Shown one piece after another: positions 10,416 to 21,901 of a stretch of 64,000 bases of DNA (positions within the stretch are counted from its first letter, which is position 1; each line of letters begins with the position of its first letter). The position numbers and the translations under genes were made by a program. The stretch lies in NCBI GenBank assembly GCA_949987565.1, contig OX465121.1:2001117-2065116 (forward strand). Direction: 5' to 3'. This DNA is from Luidia sarsii (lineage: Eukaryota > Echinodermata > Asteroidea > Paxillosida > Luidiidae). The notes under the pieces were generated by a model, which saw nothing but the letters and a program-made list of their open reading frames with translations, ran no database searches and was not told where the DNA came from.

Positions 10416-10465
10416 ACCTAAATGAGGGTAGAAAACAGGACATTTATATATTGCCCAATTTGAAC

Positions 10466-11240
10466 ATGTCTTCCCATTTGGAGATCGACACTCCACGAGT
10501 AAACATCATGAATGCTATTTCTGGGATAAAACGCTATGCTTGTCATCATTGCAGCAAAAGGTATAGTTGGCGATATAACCTTCGAAGACATGACGAAAAC
10601 GCACACGGTGCGGGTGAATAAAAAATGGACGACATTGACGATGATCCTTACATAAGAACATCTCGATCAGCCAAATCTAACGTAGAAGATTATCAACCAG
10701 GATTTAAAAGACGTACATGTCAGGATTCGGAAACAGACAGCAGCAGAACTGAATCTACAATTGATGGCGACGGGTCTGAATCTAAGGATGATGGTGACGA
10801 TTTAGAGGAGAGTGATGACGAATCAGAGGAAGAAACCGACGATGACTTGTCGGAAGAAGATGGAGTCCAGCTCTGAATTGGAAGATAATATCGCTTACCA
10901 AGACTGGTTGGAAGAGGCCAAAGAAGCAACCAAAGATATGTGGAATGAGAAACACGAGAAGTACATCGACAATGGTATGGATGAAGATCAAGCCGAAGAC
11001 AAAGGCAATAGGAAAAACTGCTGTGCAGTCAAGTGATTCTTTTTTAACAACTACAAGGATTTCCTGTCAAGTCACTTGCATCTTGAAGAAAATGAAACCC
11101 ACCAAGTTATTCTCGCAGATCTCAAAGAAAAACTAGATAAAGGCATGGAAGTTGACAAGGCCCTGGACAGGATAATGGTTAAACACCATGCCGAATTTCT
11201 CGGTTTGTTTCAACATGATGAAAGCGGAAGACAAAATTAG
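10466..11240 (+). pseudogene. C2H2 zinc-finger / acidic / WLEEAK protein gene, degenerate
   Basis: ATG at 10466 starts MSSHLEIDTPRV and leads into a single C2H2 finger (CHHC-X12-H-X4-H with core CSKRYSWRYNLRRH). A TAA stop (10619-10621) interrupts, and the same frame resumes at ATG 10625 with DIDDD, a YQPGFKRR block and a long Asp/Glu/Ser-rich acidic stretch to 10876. A frameshift near 10850-10876 moves coding to another frame (YQDWLEEAKEATKDMW, KYIDNGMDEDQAED). A TGA at 11034-11036 interrupts again before the tail with HAEFLGLFQ, ending at TAG 11238-11240. The minus-strand copy at 22488-23095 plus 9014-9217 has the same order of blocks, so the architecture is real. The role is unknown; one finger plus an acidic region suggests DNA binding, and the flanking arrays are candidate sites. 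Both local copies are broken. Confidence 0.7.
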
Positions 11241-11277
11241 AGATGGTTAGGATTAGAAAATCCTATTTTTTTTTATG

Positions 11278-11892
11278 AGAGCAAAATGAGCAGGTCGATG
11301 AGCAAAAATGAGCAGAAAAACGAGCAACATGAGCAGGAAATGAGCAACATATGAGCAGGAAATGAGCAACATGAGCAAAATGAACAGGAAATGAGCAAAA
11401 TGAGCAGGTGGATGAGCAAAATGAGCAGGTGAATGAGCAAAAATTAGCAGGTGGATGAGCACAATGAGCAGGTCGATGAGCAAAATGAGCTGTGCATGAG
11501 CAAAATGAGCTGGTGCATGAGCAAAATGAGCAGGTGAATGAGCAAAATGAGCAGGTGAATGAGCAAAAATGAGCAGGTGAATGAGCAGAATGAGCAGGTG
11601 AATGAGCAAAAATGAGCAGGTGAATGAGCGAAATGAGCAGGTGAATGAGCAAAAATGAGCAGGTGAATGAGCAGAATGAGCAGGTGAATGAGCAAAAATG
11701 AGCAGGTGAATGAGCAGAATGAGCAGGTGAATGAGCAGGTGAATGAGCAAAAATGAGCAGGTGAATGAGCAGAATGAGCAGGTGAATGAGCAAAAATGAG
11801 CAGGTGAATGAGCAAAATGAGCAGGTGAATGAGCAAAAATGAGCAGGTGAATGAGCAAAATGAGCAGGTGAATGAGCAAAATGAGCAAAGTG
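11278..11892 (+). repeat. ATGAGCA minisatellite (~22-23 bp unit)
   Basis: Units such as GAGCAGGTGAATGAGCAAAA repeat about 27 times. The early part (11278-11460) is more diverged. The core ATGAGCA is the reverse complement of the TGCTCAT core upstream of the zinc-finger ORF, so the ORF sits between two arrays of opposite orientation. Long minus-strand open frames (Leu/Ile/Ala/His/Ser-rich) are repeat translations. Confidence 0.92.
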
Positions 11893-12779
11893 AGCACAAG
11901 ACAGACTTATAATTGTTGAATAGTCTAGCATTTGTATAATCATGAAGTTTACCTCAGTTATACTCACTCCTCATTATAATGAATCTGTTTTGTAATTTTT
12001 TTGTTCAAAACCGGTGGTGAATGAAAATAGAATAAAAAACGTGGGAAAGACAACCAAAGCATTGTGTTCCGACAGATCGAGTCTATTGTTTTAATATCCT
12101 TTAATTGTACAAACACTTTACGGGGAAAAATACGTAGGCCTACTTTAGTTTTGTGTGGCCTAATTTAGCGTCAGGCTGCAGATGTTTCCAAATCCGACCC
12201 CTATAATGTGAAGGTTCGAAGCATTGAGCCATTCCATGGTCGAAGTAACAGGTCCGAACAGGACCACCGAATGAATGGGTAATCCCGATGAGTCACCGTG
12301 TAGTGACGTCAGCTAATCCTGCTCGCGTAAACAACTCGGTGCACAACCAACGGATCATCGGAAGGGGTACCGTATTCATGTCCAGCTTGTGCTGGTCAGC
12401 GGTCATTGCCTAATACTGACAATGGGTATCCTGCTGTAGATTCGTACCATTCGTTCGTTAGGAGAGCATGTGTAACCCGGAAAAATGGAACAAGGAATTT
12501 GGCTAGCGAGTTGTACCTAAGTGGATCTCTAGAAAGTCGCGAGGGAAAATGATCTAAAAGGAGACAGGAAATGTAAACTGGAAAAGAAACAAACAATCAC
12601 AACATTTATTTCCCCCAGAATAAGAAAATACAAATCTAACAAAATACCCACATAGAAAGGAATGAAGAAAACTAAACCCTTACTAAAGTACATGTGAATT
12701 CGGATGGAGAGTAAATTGAGAATAGAAATAGGCATTTGTAATGGGATAGGAATGAAAAAAAACTTGAATATACCCAAAA

Positions 12780-12975
12780 TGAACCCAACCAAAAATTGCA
12801 ACTTAGTGTGGAATAAAACTTTGAAATAAAAAACCCGTGAAATAACTTGGAATAAAAGACTAGGAATAAAAGAATTGGAATATGGAACTAAAAGAATTGG
12901 GATATGGAATAAAAGAATTGAAATAAAAGGATTGGAATAAAAGAATTGAAATAAAAGGATTGGAATAAAACCAAC
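12780..12975 (+). repeat. Short tandem repeat GGAATAAAAGAATTG
   Basis: About ten imperfect 12-17 bp units built on GAATAAAAGAATTGG / GAAATAAAAGGATTGG. Simple-sequence expansion with no coding potential. Confidence 0.85.
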
Positions 12976-14528
12976 ACAGTATCAAAAGGAGGTCATAATA
13001 TTGAAAGAGAACAGCCTAAACAACCTGGAAAACAACATAGAAAGAACACAAGAATACATAAATACTTGATGATTACAGAGAAATCTAGCTACTATAAGTA
13101 TAAAATGAGAGTAAAACAGGGCAAACTAATATTCTACAACTGCACAACTTCCAATACAAATCACAAAAAGCGCTGCACTACAAGGACAGATGTACAGTAC
13201 TGTACAACACTGTGACCAGGAACCATTCCTTTCTGGCAAATATTAATAAGCCTCGCCCCAGTACCAATTCCAAAGACTATGTGGTCAGTCCAGCCACTCC
13301 AGCCAACAGTTAGAGTTGTTGCCAGTCACTGTACAATGAATATGATATCACTATCTGACACTAGTGTATGCACCCACTAACAAACACACCAGGGACTACG
13401 GGAAGTCTAAGTCATTAAAAAGTTTGTGGTCAAAAGTACTTGGAAAGTGGTTGGTCCACTCCCTTGAAACAAGGAGTGCGCTCACAAGGGGACTGTCTCA
13501 ACAATTCAAAAGCACATAGTTACAGTATCTTAGAGAACTCACTATTCAAAACTAAGAACAAAACGTAAAGAGAATGAATCTTCCAATAAAATAACTAGCA
13601 GAACTAAAGATAATAAAAAATACAAATGAGATTGTCTGTACTTGGAAACACAACTATTGTCATCACTCATCATCAACTTCCATTCCAAGTGGGATAAGCT
13701 TAGCTGTCTAAGAAATTGACCACCAATCCGATTACACAAATCAACATATCAACCAAACATTCTTTCCAAACCATGTCTAAAATGATACTCTGGAAACTAT
13801 ACTAAAAAACTTCTTAGAAAGCAACACGTACGCCTGGCCCAAAGTAAAACCTAAAGATCAAAAGCAAATTGGAAAATGGGGTTTAGGCCCGAAAATTAAA
13901 AATAACTACATGTAGCTCATAATCTGGCATCTAGTTTCTTCCTCCTTTAGAACATACATTGATTAAAAAAACAGGAAAACTTCAACTCACCAAATCCAGC
14001 AGCAGACCAAACATTCGGGTAGGAAAACTCTTGGAAATCTTAAAGTGGACCTGCACTCTTTCCTACCAGTCTGCAAAGTGAGCCGCTGACCACAAGGCTT
14101 GGTCATAAGATAGTGGGGTCTTGTGGTGGGCAGGGCACTTGCTCTCCCAAGGGGGTGTGCTACTATTCAGATACATGTAGGTCAGATTTGCTATACACTG
14201 TACCCCAAATGGAGACGATTGGTTATAAATTTTAAAAAGCAATCCAAAAACAGGGGAAGGGACTCCTATAAAAAATATGGGGATACAAAAAACTTATAAA
14301 TATAATTAACCCTGTGGCCCCGCCACACATGGTACGTACTCCTATACTAGCAAAAGTTCCCAAGGTATATACGAATAGTTTGAGAGCGGATCAGGAATCA
14401 TATCTACAAAATAAACATGTATCTATAGCACGAGTATCTCGGAGGAATTGGCACCGCAGCGGTGAAGGTAACCGCGTGTGGGTTCGTAATGTACATGTAC
14501 GTATGTCACTATGTCTCAAAATTTGGTG

Positions 14529-14571
14529 GGCCTGTACGTTTCGATCCTAGCAGGACCTTTCTCGAAGGTAG
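14529..14571 (-). repeat. Relic of the PLE-associated GAAACGTC hairpin
   Basis: The minus strand reads CTTCGAGAAAGGTCCTGCTA, then GGATCGAAACGTACAGGCC. This is the same hairpin found after the Penelope-like ORF at 30112-30157 and as a palindrome at 31655-31745. Core positions differ from a canonical hammerhead, so activity is doubtful. It probably marks an old element insertion. Confidence 0.5.
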
Positions 14572-14968
14572 AGATATGTATAGTGATACTTGTATAGTGA
14601 TACAAAACTGCAAATTTCCAAGAGATTATGTCGGCTTAAAAAACAAAGAAAAAAACCAAAAATGAACACCTATCCATTTCATTTGTAACTTTTACTTTAT
14701 TTATTCATTTTACTTAACTAATTTACTTTTTTACTTTGCTGTATACTTTTTCTTGAGGTAGCCTTGACTATACACTTATTATTGTATGTTTTACTGTTTG
14801 CGTGAAATAAAGAATAAAATACTTGAAACTGCATATCGCCCGTTGACCACTTAAGGAATGTTCTGGTGAGTTCCGGTTGGTTTTAGGCAACTCGTGTCAT
14901 CTTTCATTTATAGTTGTGTACGCGTGTTTGTTTTTGTTTTTTTGTTTTGCTTTGCTTGACTAGGGGAA

Positions 14969-15044
14969 TACTAAAACCACGTGTGTCTACACATGCATTT
15001 TGAAATGAAATAAGTCCTCAAAGTCCACAAAACGTCTTCATACC
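14969..15044 (-). repeat. Right TIR, proximal segment (split by BEL/Pao insertion)
   Basis: Reverse complement of 9596-9671. It ends in ATACC (15040-15044), the target duplication of the BEL/Pao element, and continues after that element at 22110. Confidence 0.85.
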
Positions 15045-15247
15045 TGTTGCGAAATTGCGTCTGCATGAACAGCGCCACCATGCGTCCGTGCTCGGGCAGC
15101 GCATTCCACGCTCGATAGGCTTCGCAGGCTGGTTGTGATGGACGATCTGAAATGGAGATCCGTGACTCCCACGGCCAATAAACCAAACATGCACCCAGTG
15201 CTCACATACAAGCCAAGAATGCGTCCGTCTCCCCCACATTCTTTTCA
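15045..15247 (+). repeat. BEL/Pao 5' LTR
   Basis: TG...CA bounded. Followed at once by TGGTGACCCAGACGTGA (15248-15264), positioned as a tRNA primer-binding site; the tRNA is not identified. Differences from the 3' LTR are A/G, T/G and A/G substitutions. Apparent minus-strand ORFs inside are shadows present in both LTRs. Confidence 0.93.
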
Positions 15248-15285
15248 TGGTGACCCAGACGTGATGCAAGATAATGTGAACGCTG

Positions 15286-16350
15286 GTGCTGTGTGAAGTC
15301 CAACCGAGCATGGAAGGCAACATGGAGAAGAGAATCCTACGACCGAGAGGAGCTGTACCAAAACCACAGACAGCAACGGAGGAACAACTGCGAGCTGTTG
15401 AGCCTAGCATTCCCCGAACTGAACACTCCCTTGACCGTTCATTACGGAGCCATCGTACCTGTTGGGGGAGTCATCGTACGAGTAGCTCATTGGGGAGTCA
15501 ACGCAGCTCTAAGGGGAGTCACTGCAGTACAGAGAGAAGTCATCGCAGTGGCCATTCTTCCACTCGCTCCAAGATCCATGTTGTTGCTAAGGAGAGAGAG
15601 TTTGTTGCTGCTAGGCAACGTCTCGAGATGGAGAGATCCGCCATATCCCAAGCCAGGGAGCTGGATGAGCAGTTGCTAGCTGCGCAGAGAGCCAGGGAGG
15701 AGTTGGCTTTGCGAGAGAGAGAGCTTGACATGCGGAGAAGACGACAACAGGATGAAGAGGAATTGGAGATAGCCAGGGCACGTATTGCTGCGGAGCATGA
15801 AGAACAGCGCATCCTGAAGAGAAAGGAGCAACTTACCAGGCAGCTTGAACTTGAGCAGCAGTTACAGAATGCTGAACTTAACTTATCTCAGGCCAGAATT
15901 GAATCTGATATCATTCAGGACACTGGGAATCCATATGTATCCTTGCATTCAGATGTTTTGCCAAACACATGAAGTATCGGTAATGCAACTTATCCTACTT
16001 ATGTATCTGTGCATTCTAACGTTTTGCCAAATAGCACCAGCACTACTGATCCCGTTGTATTGCCATCCCATACCAGTGATTCTGGCCCCTTATCTGTCAG
16101 TGCTCAACCGTAACCGCCGTCCATGCAAGCTACAATGCCCGATGCGAGACTCGTGCCAGAAACCGTGATCCATGTGCCGCCAGTCCAAAGTGCTGCGTCT
16201 CTCGCTGCATGCCCTGCACCACGCATAGCCGGCCAAACACAAAATGCCGACTCCCGTGGAGCGATTATGGCAAACATCGCGCCGCCGGCCGTAAGCTGTG
16301 CACAGCAGTGCTTCCAATGGGTATCACCATTTTGGCCCATCTCGAAATGA
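15286..16350 (+). pseudogene. BEL/Pao gag N-terminal region (coiled coil), broken
   Basis: Open frame from 15286 (first real ATG inside it: MEGNMEKRILRPRG at about 15310) to a TGA at 15970-15972, a second stop (TAA) near 16110, and a frameshift around 16300-16345 into the main gag-pol frame. The first 228 codons hold a Ser/Arg-rich repeat (GSHRTSS-, GSQRSSKGSH-type) and then a long Glu/Arg/Gln coiled coil (REFVAARQRLEMERS to RQLELEQQLQNAEL). This charged N-terminal helix before the Pao gag domain is common in invertebrate BEL elements. Confidence 0.75.
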
Positions 16351-19300
16351 TGCGTCAATGACTTATGTTGCATCCAAGCCTAATTATAGTGCTTCCCCCC
16401 TTGCCTCTGATGTAAACCCTACATCAATCTTTGTTTCCGCCTCTGACAGTACGTGTACTAAACCATTATCTTCCACCCTCGTTGGTACAGGTTTTGTCCC
16501 AGTGATGCCTTCGACCAGTCTCATGCCGTGCACTCCAGCAGCATCGGGACACCAATTTGGTCACTCCACGACATCTCCGACAACCTCCAACCAAATGATG
16601 CCTACATCAACCTTTGTCTCTGCCTCTGAAAGCACATGTTCTAACCCATCATCTTCCACCCCCGTTGGTACAGGTTTTGTCCCGAAGATGCCTCCGACCA
16701 GTCTCATGCCGTGCACTCCAGCAGCATTGGGACCCCAGTATGGTCAACCCATGACATTTTCAACAACCTCAAACCAAATGATGATGAGTTCGATGCTGGC
16801 CGCATCTGCTGGAGGAATCAATATGGAAGTTCCTAACTATGGTGGAGGGGATCCATCCGAGTTCCGCTGCTTTGAGGCCATGGTTGATGGTTGCATCCGA
16901 CCACTGATCCATCTCACTGAAGTACAAAAGTATTTCATTATCCGGTCTAAACTCAGTGGTCAACCGATGAAAGATATTTTAGGGCTTGAGCATGATCCTA
17001 ACCCTTTCAATAAGGCCATGCTCACCCTCAAGAGGCTGTATGGTGACATAGGTGTACTAATACGCACTAAGATCGACCAAATCAGTTCCTGGCGCAGACT
17101 AGTAGCAGCTGACTCAAAGGGGCTGGTGGAGTTTGCATCGGCAGTGTCTGCGTTGGTGACCCAACTCAAGAGTTCTCGTGAAGGCGAGGCGGAATTGAGG
17201 GCTAACTCAACTGCATGCCTTCTCTATGGCCGACTGTCACATGCCCATCAGACGGCGTTCCTGAAGGCCATGGCAGCTAAGAATGTCGACAACTTCTCCT
17301 TGCTTGACATTGATAGGTGGTTGCAAGACACGGCAGCAATCGCCCGAAAGAAATTGCAGCTTAGTGAAAGCATCGGCGCCACAGGTGAACTTCCGGCCAC
17401 CAACCGGAATCGTCGCGGAAAGGGGGCAGCCGCCTACCACACTGAGGTCTCTGGAGAGTCCCATGATAATCGGAAGGGATCACCGACCGAGAAGAGTCCC
17501 CACAAGGGTGGCCAGAAAGCCTTCAAGAAGAGTTGTCCCCACTGCAAAGGGGAACACTGGCTCTCCCGCTGTGAAGTCTTCAGCAACCTCAAGCTTGACC
17601 AACGAATGAAATGGATCAAAGATGACCGACGCTGTTGGCAATGTGCCCGTCGTCACAAAGAGGGAATGAAATGCGATTTACGTAAGCCGTGCCGTAGCTG
17701 TGACAAGCTACACCTGACCGTTCTCCATGACCTTGTTGTTCAGCCGGGGTACGGGGTGTATTACTCGTCTTTCAATCCAAACCAGGCTATTTTCTATGGG
17801 GATGGAAATCCTTGGCGCCCAAGAGAGGTGATCCTGAAGATAGTGCCTGTCGTGCTCCATGCTAATGGCAAGCGGTTGGAGACGTATTGCTTGCTGGACG
17901 ATGCGTCTAACTTCTCTATGATGCTAAGTGAAGCTACCGAAGCCCTTAACCTCAAAGGTGACTGCACGGAACTACCCATCGCCACTGCAAGAGAAGAATG
18001 CACTCCTTGCAAGGGTCTGGTCGTCACCGTCGACGTTGCGCCAACCTGCAGTCCAGATACACGCATCACCTTATCTAACGTGTTTTCATCTTCGATGCTA
18101 AGGCTCTCTGAGCACTCTGCTCCTGCCGAAGAGTTGCAGCGAAGGTGGGAGCATCTGAGGGATCTTCCTTTGCCACAATTTCAGAAGGTTCGGCCACTGT
18201 TGCTCATTGGGAGCGATCGACCTGATCTAATTGTGCCCATAGAGAGTCACTTCGGTCCAGAAGGCACCCCAGTTGCAGTTCGCACTAGACTGGGATGGGC
18301 CATCCAGGGTCCTACCATGAGGTATCGGGCATGCCGAGAAGTGAACTACGTGTCCGCTCCATGGAAAACAGAAACAGATGAAGGTCTGCATCAAAGTGTG
18401 TGTAAGCTATGGCAGATTGACGCCCAGATGTATCTTGACCGGAAGCAAGTTACCAGATCGAAGCAAGATCATCGAGCCATTGATCTCCTAGATGAGAAGT
18501 CCACCTACCTTAGCGTGGATGGCGTTGACCGAGTAGCGACTCCCCTCCTGTGGAGAAGAGATAGAGACGTACTCGACTGTCCAGCAACTGCAGTTCTGCC
18601 TCTTTTGAAACGAAGTTTGCAACGACTCCAAGGAGACCCAGAACGTGCTGCAGTGCACTCTCAGAAAATCCGTGAGCTGAAGGATGCTGGGCTCGTCCGT
18701 AAGCTCACCACCGAGGAGAAACAGAGCGACTCTGGTAATCGATGGTACATACCCCATCATGTTGTCCAGCAGAATGGGAAATCCCGTCTTGTATTCAACT
18801 GTGCATTTCAGCACCGGGGAGAATCTCTCAATGATCACCTGCTACCTGGGCCCACCCTGGGTTCGTCCTTGATTGGGGTGCTGCTGCGTTTCCGACAGCA
18901 CTTGGTGGCAGTGTCCGGAGACATCAAAGCAATGTTTCATTGCGTTCGCACTTTGCCGTGTGATCGTAGCATGCTTCGCTTTCTGTGGAAGGAACCCCAG
19001 CCAGATGCAGAGCTCGAGGAGCTGGAATGGAATGTCCTTCCCTTCGGCACCACCTGCAGTCCTTGTTGTGCTACCTATGCATTGCAGAAGCATGTGAAGG
19101 ACCATTCTCCCGATCAGGATGTCATCAGAAGTGTGACAGACTCGTTTTTTGTAGACAACTGCCTCGACGGAAGGTCCACTGTCCAAGCTTCGAAGGAACT
19201 GGTTCAAAAGCTCTGTCAAGTCCTAGGAGCCGGTGGATTCCCCATTGTGAAGTGGGCGAGCAACTTTCCTGATGTGGTTTCAGACTTACCCCCTGAGGCT

Positions 19301-19423
19301 CGCTCCTGTAGCACTGAAAGATGGCTTAGTACCAATTGCGATACTCCAGAGGAGGCAGCCTTGGGACCTCTGTGGAATTTCCAGGAAGATGTGCTCAAAT
19401 ACCGGCTTAAACTCCGTGAATGA
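16298..19423 (+). CDS. BEL/Pao gag-pol main ORF: gag, zinc knuckles, protease, RT
   Basis: 1041 codons. Residues 1-170 are Ser/Thr/Pro-rich, with two diverged copies of a GTGFVP-MP-TSLMPCTPAA block. About 175-345 match the Pao gag domain (PNYGGGDPSEFRCFEAMV...). About 412-478 hold Cys/His clusters (CPHCKGEHWLSRC, CWQCARRHKEGMKC, CRSCDKLH). The protease-like DUF1758 motif is LLDDAS near 532. RT starts near 815, with KSRLVFNCAFQ, GDIKAMFHCV and the catalytic FFVDN at about 950; FVDN/YVDN instead of YVDD occurs in part of the BEL family. A TGA at 19421-19423 interrupts the RT-RNase H connection; the frame continues open afterwards to about 19684. Confidence 0.92.
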   Translation: MHSSASNGYHHFGPSRNDASMTYVASKPNYSASPLASDVNPTSIFVSASDSTCTKPLSSTLVGTGFVPVMPSTSLMPCTPAASGHQFGHSTTSPTTSNQMMPTSTFVSASESTCSNPSSSTPVGTGFVPKMPPTSLMPCTPAALGPQYGQPMTFSTTSNQMMMSSMLAASAGGINMEVPNYGGGDPSEFRCFEAMVDGCIRPLIHLTEVQKYFIIRSKLSGQPMKDILGLEHDPNPFNKAMLTLKRLYGDIGVLIRTKIDQISSWRRLVAADSKGLVEFASAVSALVTQLKSSREGEAELRANSTACLLYGRLSHAHQTAFLKAMAAKNVDNFSLLDIDRWLQDTAAIARKKLQLSESIGATGELPATNRNRRGKGAAAYHTEVSGESHDNRKGSPTEKSPHKGGQKAFKKSCPHCKGEHWLSRCEVFSNLKLDQRMKWIKDDRRCWQCARRHKEGMKCDLRKPCRSCDKLHLTVLHDLVVQPGYGVYYSSFNPNQAIFYGDGNPWRPREVILKIVPVVLHANGKRLETYCLLDDASNFSMMLSEATEALNLKGDCTELPIATAREECTPCKGLVVTVDVAPTCSPDTRITLSNVFSSSMLRLSEHSAPAEELQRRWEHLRDLPLPQFQKVRPLLLIGSDRPDLIVPIESHFGPEGTPVAVRTRLGWAIQGPTMRYRACREVNYVSAPWKTETDEGLHQSVCKLWQIDAQMYLDRKQVTRSKQDHRAIDLLDEKSTYLSVDGVDRVATPLLWRRDRDVLDCPATAVLPLLKRSLQRLQGDPERAAVHSQKIRELKDAGLVRKLTTEEKQSDSGNRWYIPHHVVQQNGKSRLVFNCAFQHRGESLNDHLLPGPTLGSSLIGVLLRFRQHLVAVSGDIKAMFHCVRTLPCDRSMLRFLWKEPQPDAELEELEWNVLPFGTTCSPCCATYALQKHVKDHSPDQDVIRSVTDSFFVDNCLDGRSTVQASKELVQKLCQVLGAGGFPIVKWASNFPDVVSDLPPEARSCSTERWLSTNCDTPEEAALGPLWNFQEDVLKYRLKLRE

Positions 19424-20705
19424 CCTTCCCTCACCAGAAGAGCAGTCCTCAGCGACGTTATGAGATGTGCAGGGAAGGATCCACTGGGGTACCTTATGCC
19501 ATACATGATACGTGGAAAGATGCTCGTACAGGAGCTCTGGAAGCAACCATGGGGCTGGGATGATGAGATCCCTGACGATGGCGCGGAAGGCTTACGTGTC
19601 CAGCATCTGAAGTGGCGTCGAGAGATTGACGATCTTCATCTTGTATGCCTCCCTCGATGTTTCCTATATACCGGTACAGTTTGACCCAGCCCGGTTGACC
19701 TACCAACTTCATGTGTTTACGGATGCATCTGAAAAGGCTTATGGGGCCTGCGCATACCTCCGAACAACAGCAGACTGTGGAGAAGTCTGCTTCCGATTTG
19801 TCATGGCACGATCACGGTTGGCCCCCAAGCGCGTACAAACCATCCCCAGGATGGAACTCCTGGCCGCAATTAGTGGTGCTGAACTTGTGGAGCTTCTTGA
19901 ATCAGAGATGCGGATCAAGTTCCCCGTCACCTGCTGGAGTGATAGCACTACAGTCCTGGGTTGGATCAAGTCCGAGTCATGCCGATATAATCGCTTTGTT
20001 GGAGCTCGCATAGCGGAGATCCAAAGGCTCACTGACCACACAGTCTGGCGCTATGTGGACACTGCCAATAATCCTGCCGATGATCTCACTCGAGGCTTGA
20101 AGCTCAATGAGTTGGTTGCAGATAGTCGTTGGCAAGCTCCACTCTTCCTATTTATTCCGGAGGAAGAGTGGCCAAAGTTGCCCATCCAGATGCCACCAGA
20201 AGACCCAAATGTTGAAATCAAAGGTGGTGGTTTCACCGCCGTCACTATCAGCAAACCAGAACAGAACCTGAACATCGATGCGACCCAGTACAACACCTGG
20301 AATGACCTAGTTGAAGCACATGGTAACAATCTCTATCAGTCTAGAGGAGAACCTAGGCCAGAATTCCTCAGTGTGAACGAACGGGTTGAGACCGAACTTG
20401 CCCTCTACAGGAAGGCTCAAGCTGATAGTTTCCCAGAAGACTTGCAGGCTCTGAAGGCTGGCAAGACTGTACCCAGGAAGAGTCGTTTGTTGAGATTGGC
20501 TCCTGAACTCGATCCAGACAGCCAACTTATCAGGGTCGGAGGGAGGATCCGGCTTGCAAAGCTAGATGTGGATGAAAAGCATCCAATCGTTCTTGACTCC
20601 AAGCATCCCATTGCTCAGTTACTCATCAGGGCAGCAGATGAGCGACTTCGGCACAGTGGAACTGGCACCGTGCATGCAGATCTGCGCCGACGTTTTTGGT
20701 TGTAG
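19424..20705 (+). pseudogene. BEL/Pao RT connection, RNase H, start of integrase
   Basis: After the TGA at 19423 the same frame continues with a DPLGYLMPYMIRGK-type connection motif. A frameshift at about 19640-19680 leads into the 19626-20705 frame. That frame carries the RNase H-like region (VFTDASEKAYGACAYLR, then IPRMELLAA, CWSDSTTVLGWIK, NNPADDLTRG) and the integrase N-terminal region (HPIVLDSKHPIAQLLI, LRHSGTGTVHADLRRRFW). It ends at an in-frame TAG (20703-20705). The residues expected in these BEL domains are present. Confidence 0.88.
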
Positions 20706-21776
20706 GGAGGACGCCAGCGTATTCGAAGTCTCCAGAGCAGATGCACTGGATGTCTAAAGCGTCGTGGTCAACCATCCGTACCCCAGATGGCGGATCTGCC
20801 TCCTGCTCGGCTCCGAATAGGCAGGCCCGCATTCTACTCCACCGGAGTGGACTGTTTCGGACCTTTAACGGTCTCCACAGGAAGGCGAAGTGAGCAGAGG
20901 TGGGGGATAGTTTGGAAATGTATGACAACACGAGCTGTCTACCTTGACTTGTTGGATTCCCTTGATGCAGATGCCTTTCTCTTAGCTTTTAGCCGATTCC
21001 ACTCCCGACGAGGCACCCCCGGGAGATTCTCTGCGACAATGGAACCAACTTTAAAGGAGGTCTGACTGAATTGACCAAGGCATTCAAAGAGATGTCACCT
21101 GACCTGCAAGAGAGGTTGGCAAGGCACAAGGTCCATTTCCGGTTCAATCCACCCGCTGCACCCCACTTTGGTGGGACGTGGGAACGGGAAGTCCGGTCAG
21201 TAAAGACAGCTTTGTATGCCATTCTGGGTGACCGTTCAGTGGCTTCCTCCGTCCTTTACACTTGCCTAGTTGAGGTGGAGGCCCTGATGAACTCTAAGCC
21301 ACTGACTTACGTGTCCTCGGACATTGCCGATCCTAATCCCATCACTCCGTTCATGCTCCTCATGGGGCGGCCAGACCATGCTCCTCCACAGGTGGTTTAC
21401 CCTGAAGTTGACGCGCTCAGTCGTCGTCGCTGGCGCCAGTGCCAAGCCTTGATGCAGCAATTTTGGAAGGAGTTTGTTGGGTCATACCTGTCTGCAATGC
21501 AGGCCCGGCAGAAGTGGATTAATTGGAGAAACTGACAATCTGGCAGTCAGTGATGTAGTTCTGATGATTGACCCTAAGCAACTGCGTGCCTCCTGGCCAA
21601 TGGCCAAGGTCACCGAAGTCCTCCCTGGTGGAGACAAGCGTGTCCGTGCAGTGAAGATACAGATGGGAGACCGGGTCTACACCCGGCCAGTGGCACGTCT
21701 CATCCGATTGCCTGCGGAGACATCAGTGGAGGGTGATCCCAGTGCTGCCCCCCTTCCTGGATCTGATGATACCTAG
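20706..21776 (+). pseudogene. BEL/Pao integrase core and C-terminal domain, broken
   Basis: The frame stays open after the TAG at 20705 to a TGA near 21065 (CTGC zinc-binding remnant, STGVDCFGPLTV, TTRAVYLDLL). A frameshift at about 21020-21030 lies in the segment that normally holds the second catalytic Asp. The next frame (21071-21535) has PPAAPHFGGTWEREVRSVK and LNSKPLTYV. Another frameshift near 21520 moves to the final frame (DVVLMIDP, WPMAKVTEVLPGGD, GDRVYTRPVARLIRLP), the C-terminal DUF5641-type domain, ending at 21776. The element therefore cannot make an intact integrase. Confidence 0.87.
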
Positions 21777-21901
21777 TTACCAGTAGTTGGCGTTATATCC
21801 ATCTCAGTTGTTGTTAATCATGTTTATATCCGATGACTTATTCCAACCCAATTTCCCATGGCATTGTATGTAAACTGCTTCACTCAGTTTAGGGGCGGCT
21901 A

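Larger units (their letters stand above)
11893..14968. other. Non-coding interior of the TIR element
   Basis: About 3 kb without a supported gene. It holds a GGAATAAAAGAATTG short repeat (about 12780-12975), mostly AT-rich sequence, and a ribozyme-like relic on the minus strand (14529-14571). Open frames are under 100 codons, lack motifs and are not supported by splice sites or codon bias visible to me. Confidence 0.5.

Noticed and set aside
9800..10425. Long overlapping open frames on the + strand with MSAHVCSCLLMS-type repeats
   Set aside because: They are translations of the 10 bp TGCTCATGTC minisatellite; all three frames are open and no codon bias or homology is expected.
11253..11967. 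Minus-strand frames of 150-234 codons rich in HLLILLIHLLIFAHSPAH-like repeats
   Set aside because: They read the ATGAGCA minisatellite in three frames; low-complexity artefacts despite their membrane-like hydrophobicity.
14971..15410. Minus-strand frames MVYWPWESRISISDRPSQPAC..., repeated at 21804-22111
   Set aside because: The same peptide occurs at both places because both are BEL/Pao LTRs; antisense shadows of the LTR.
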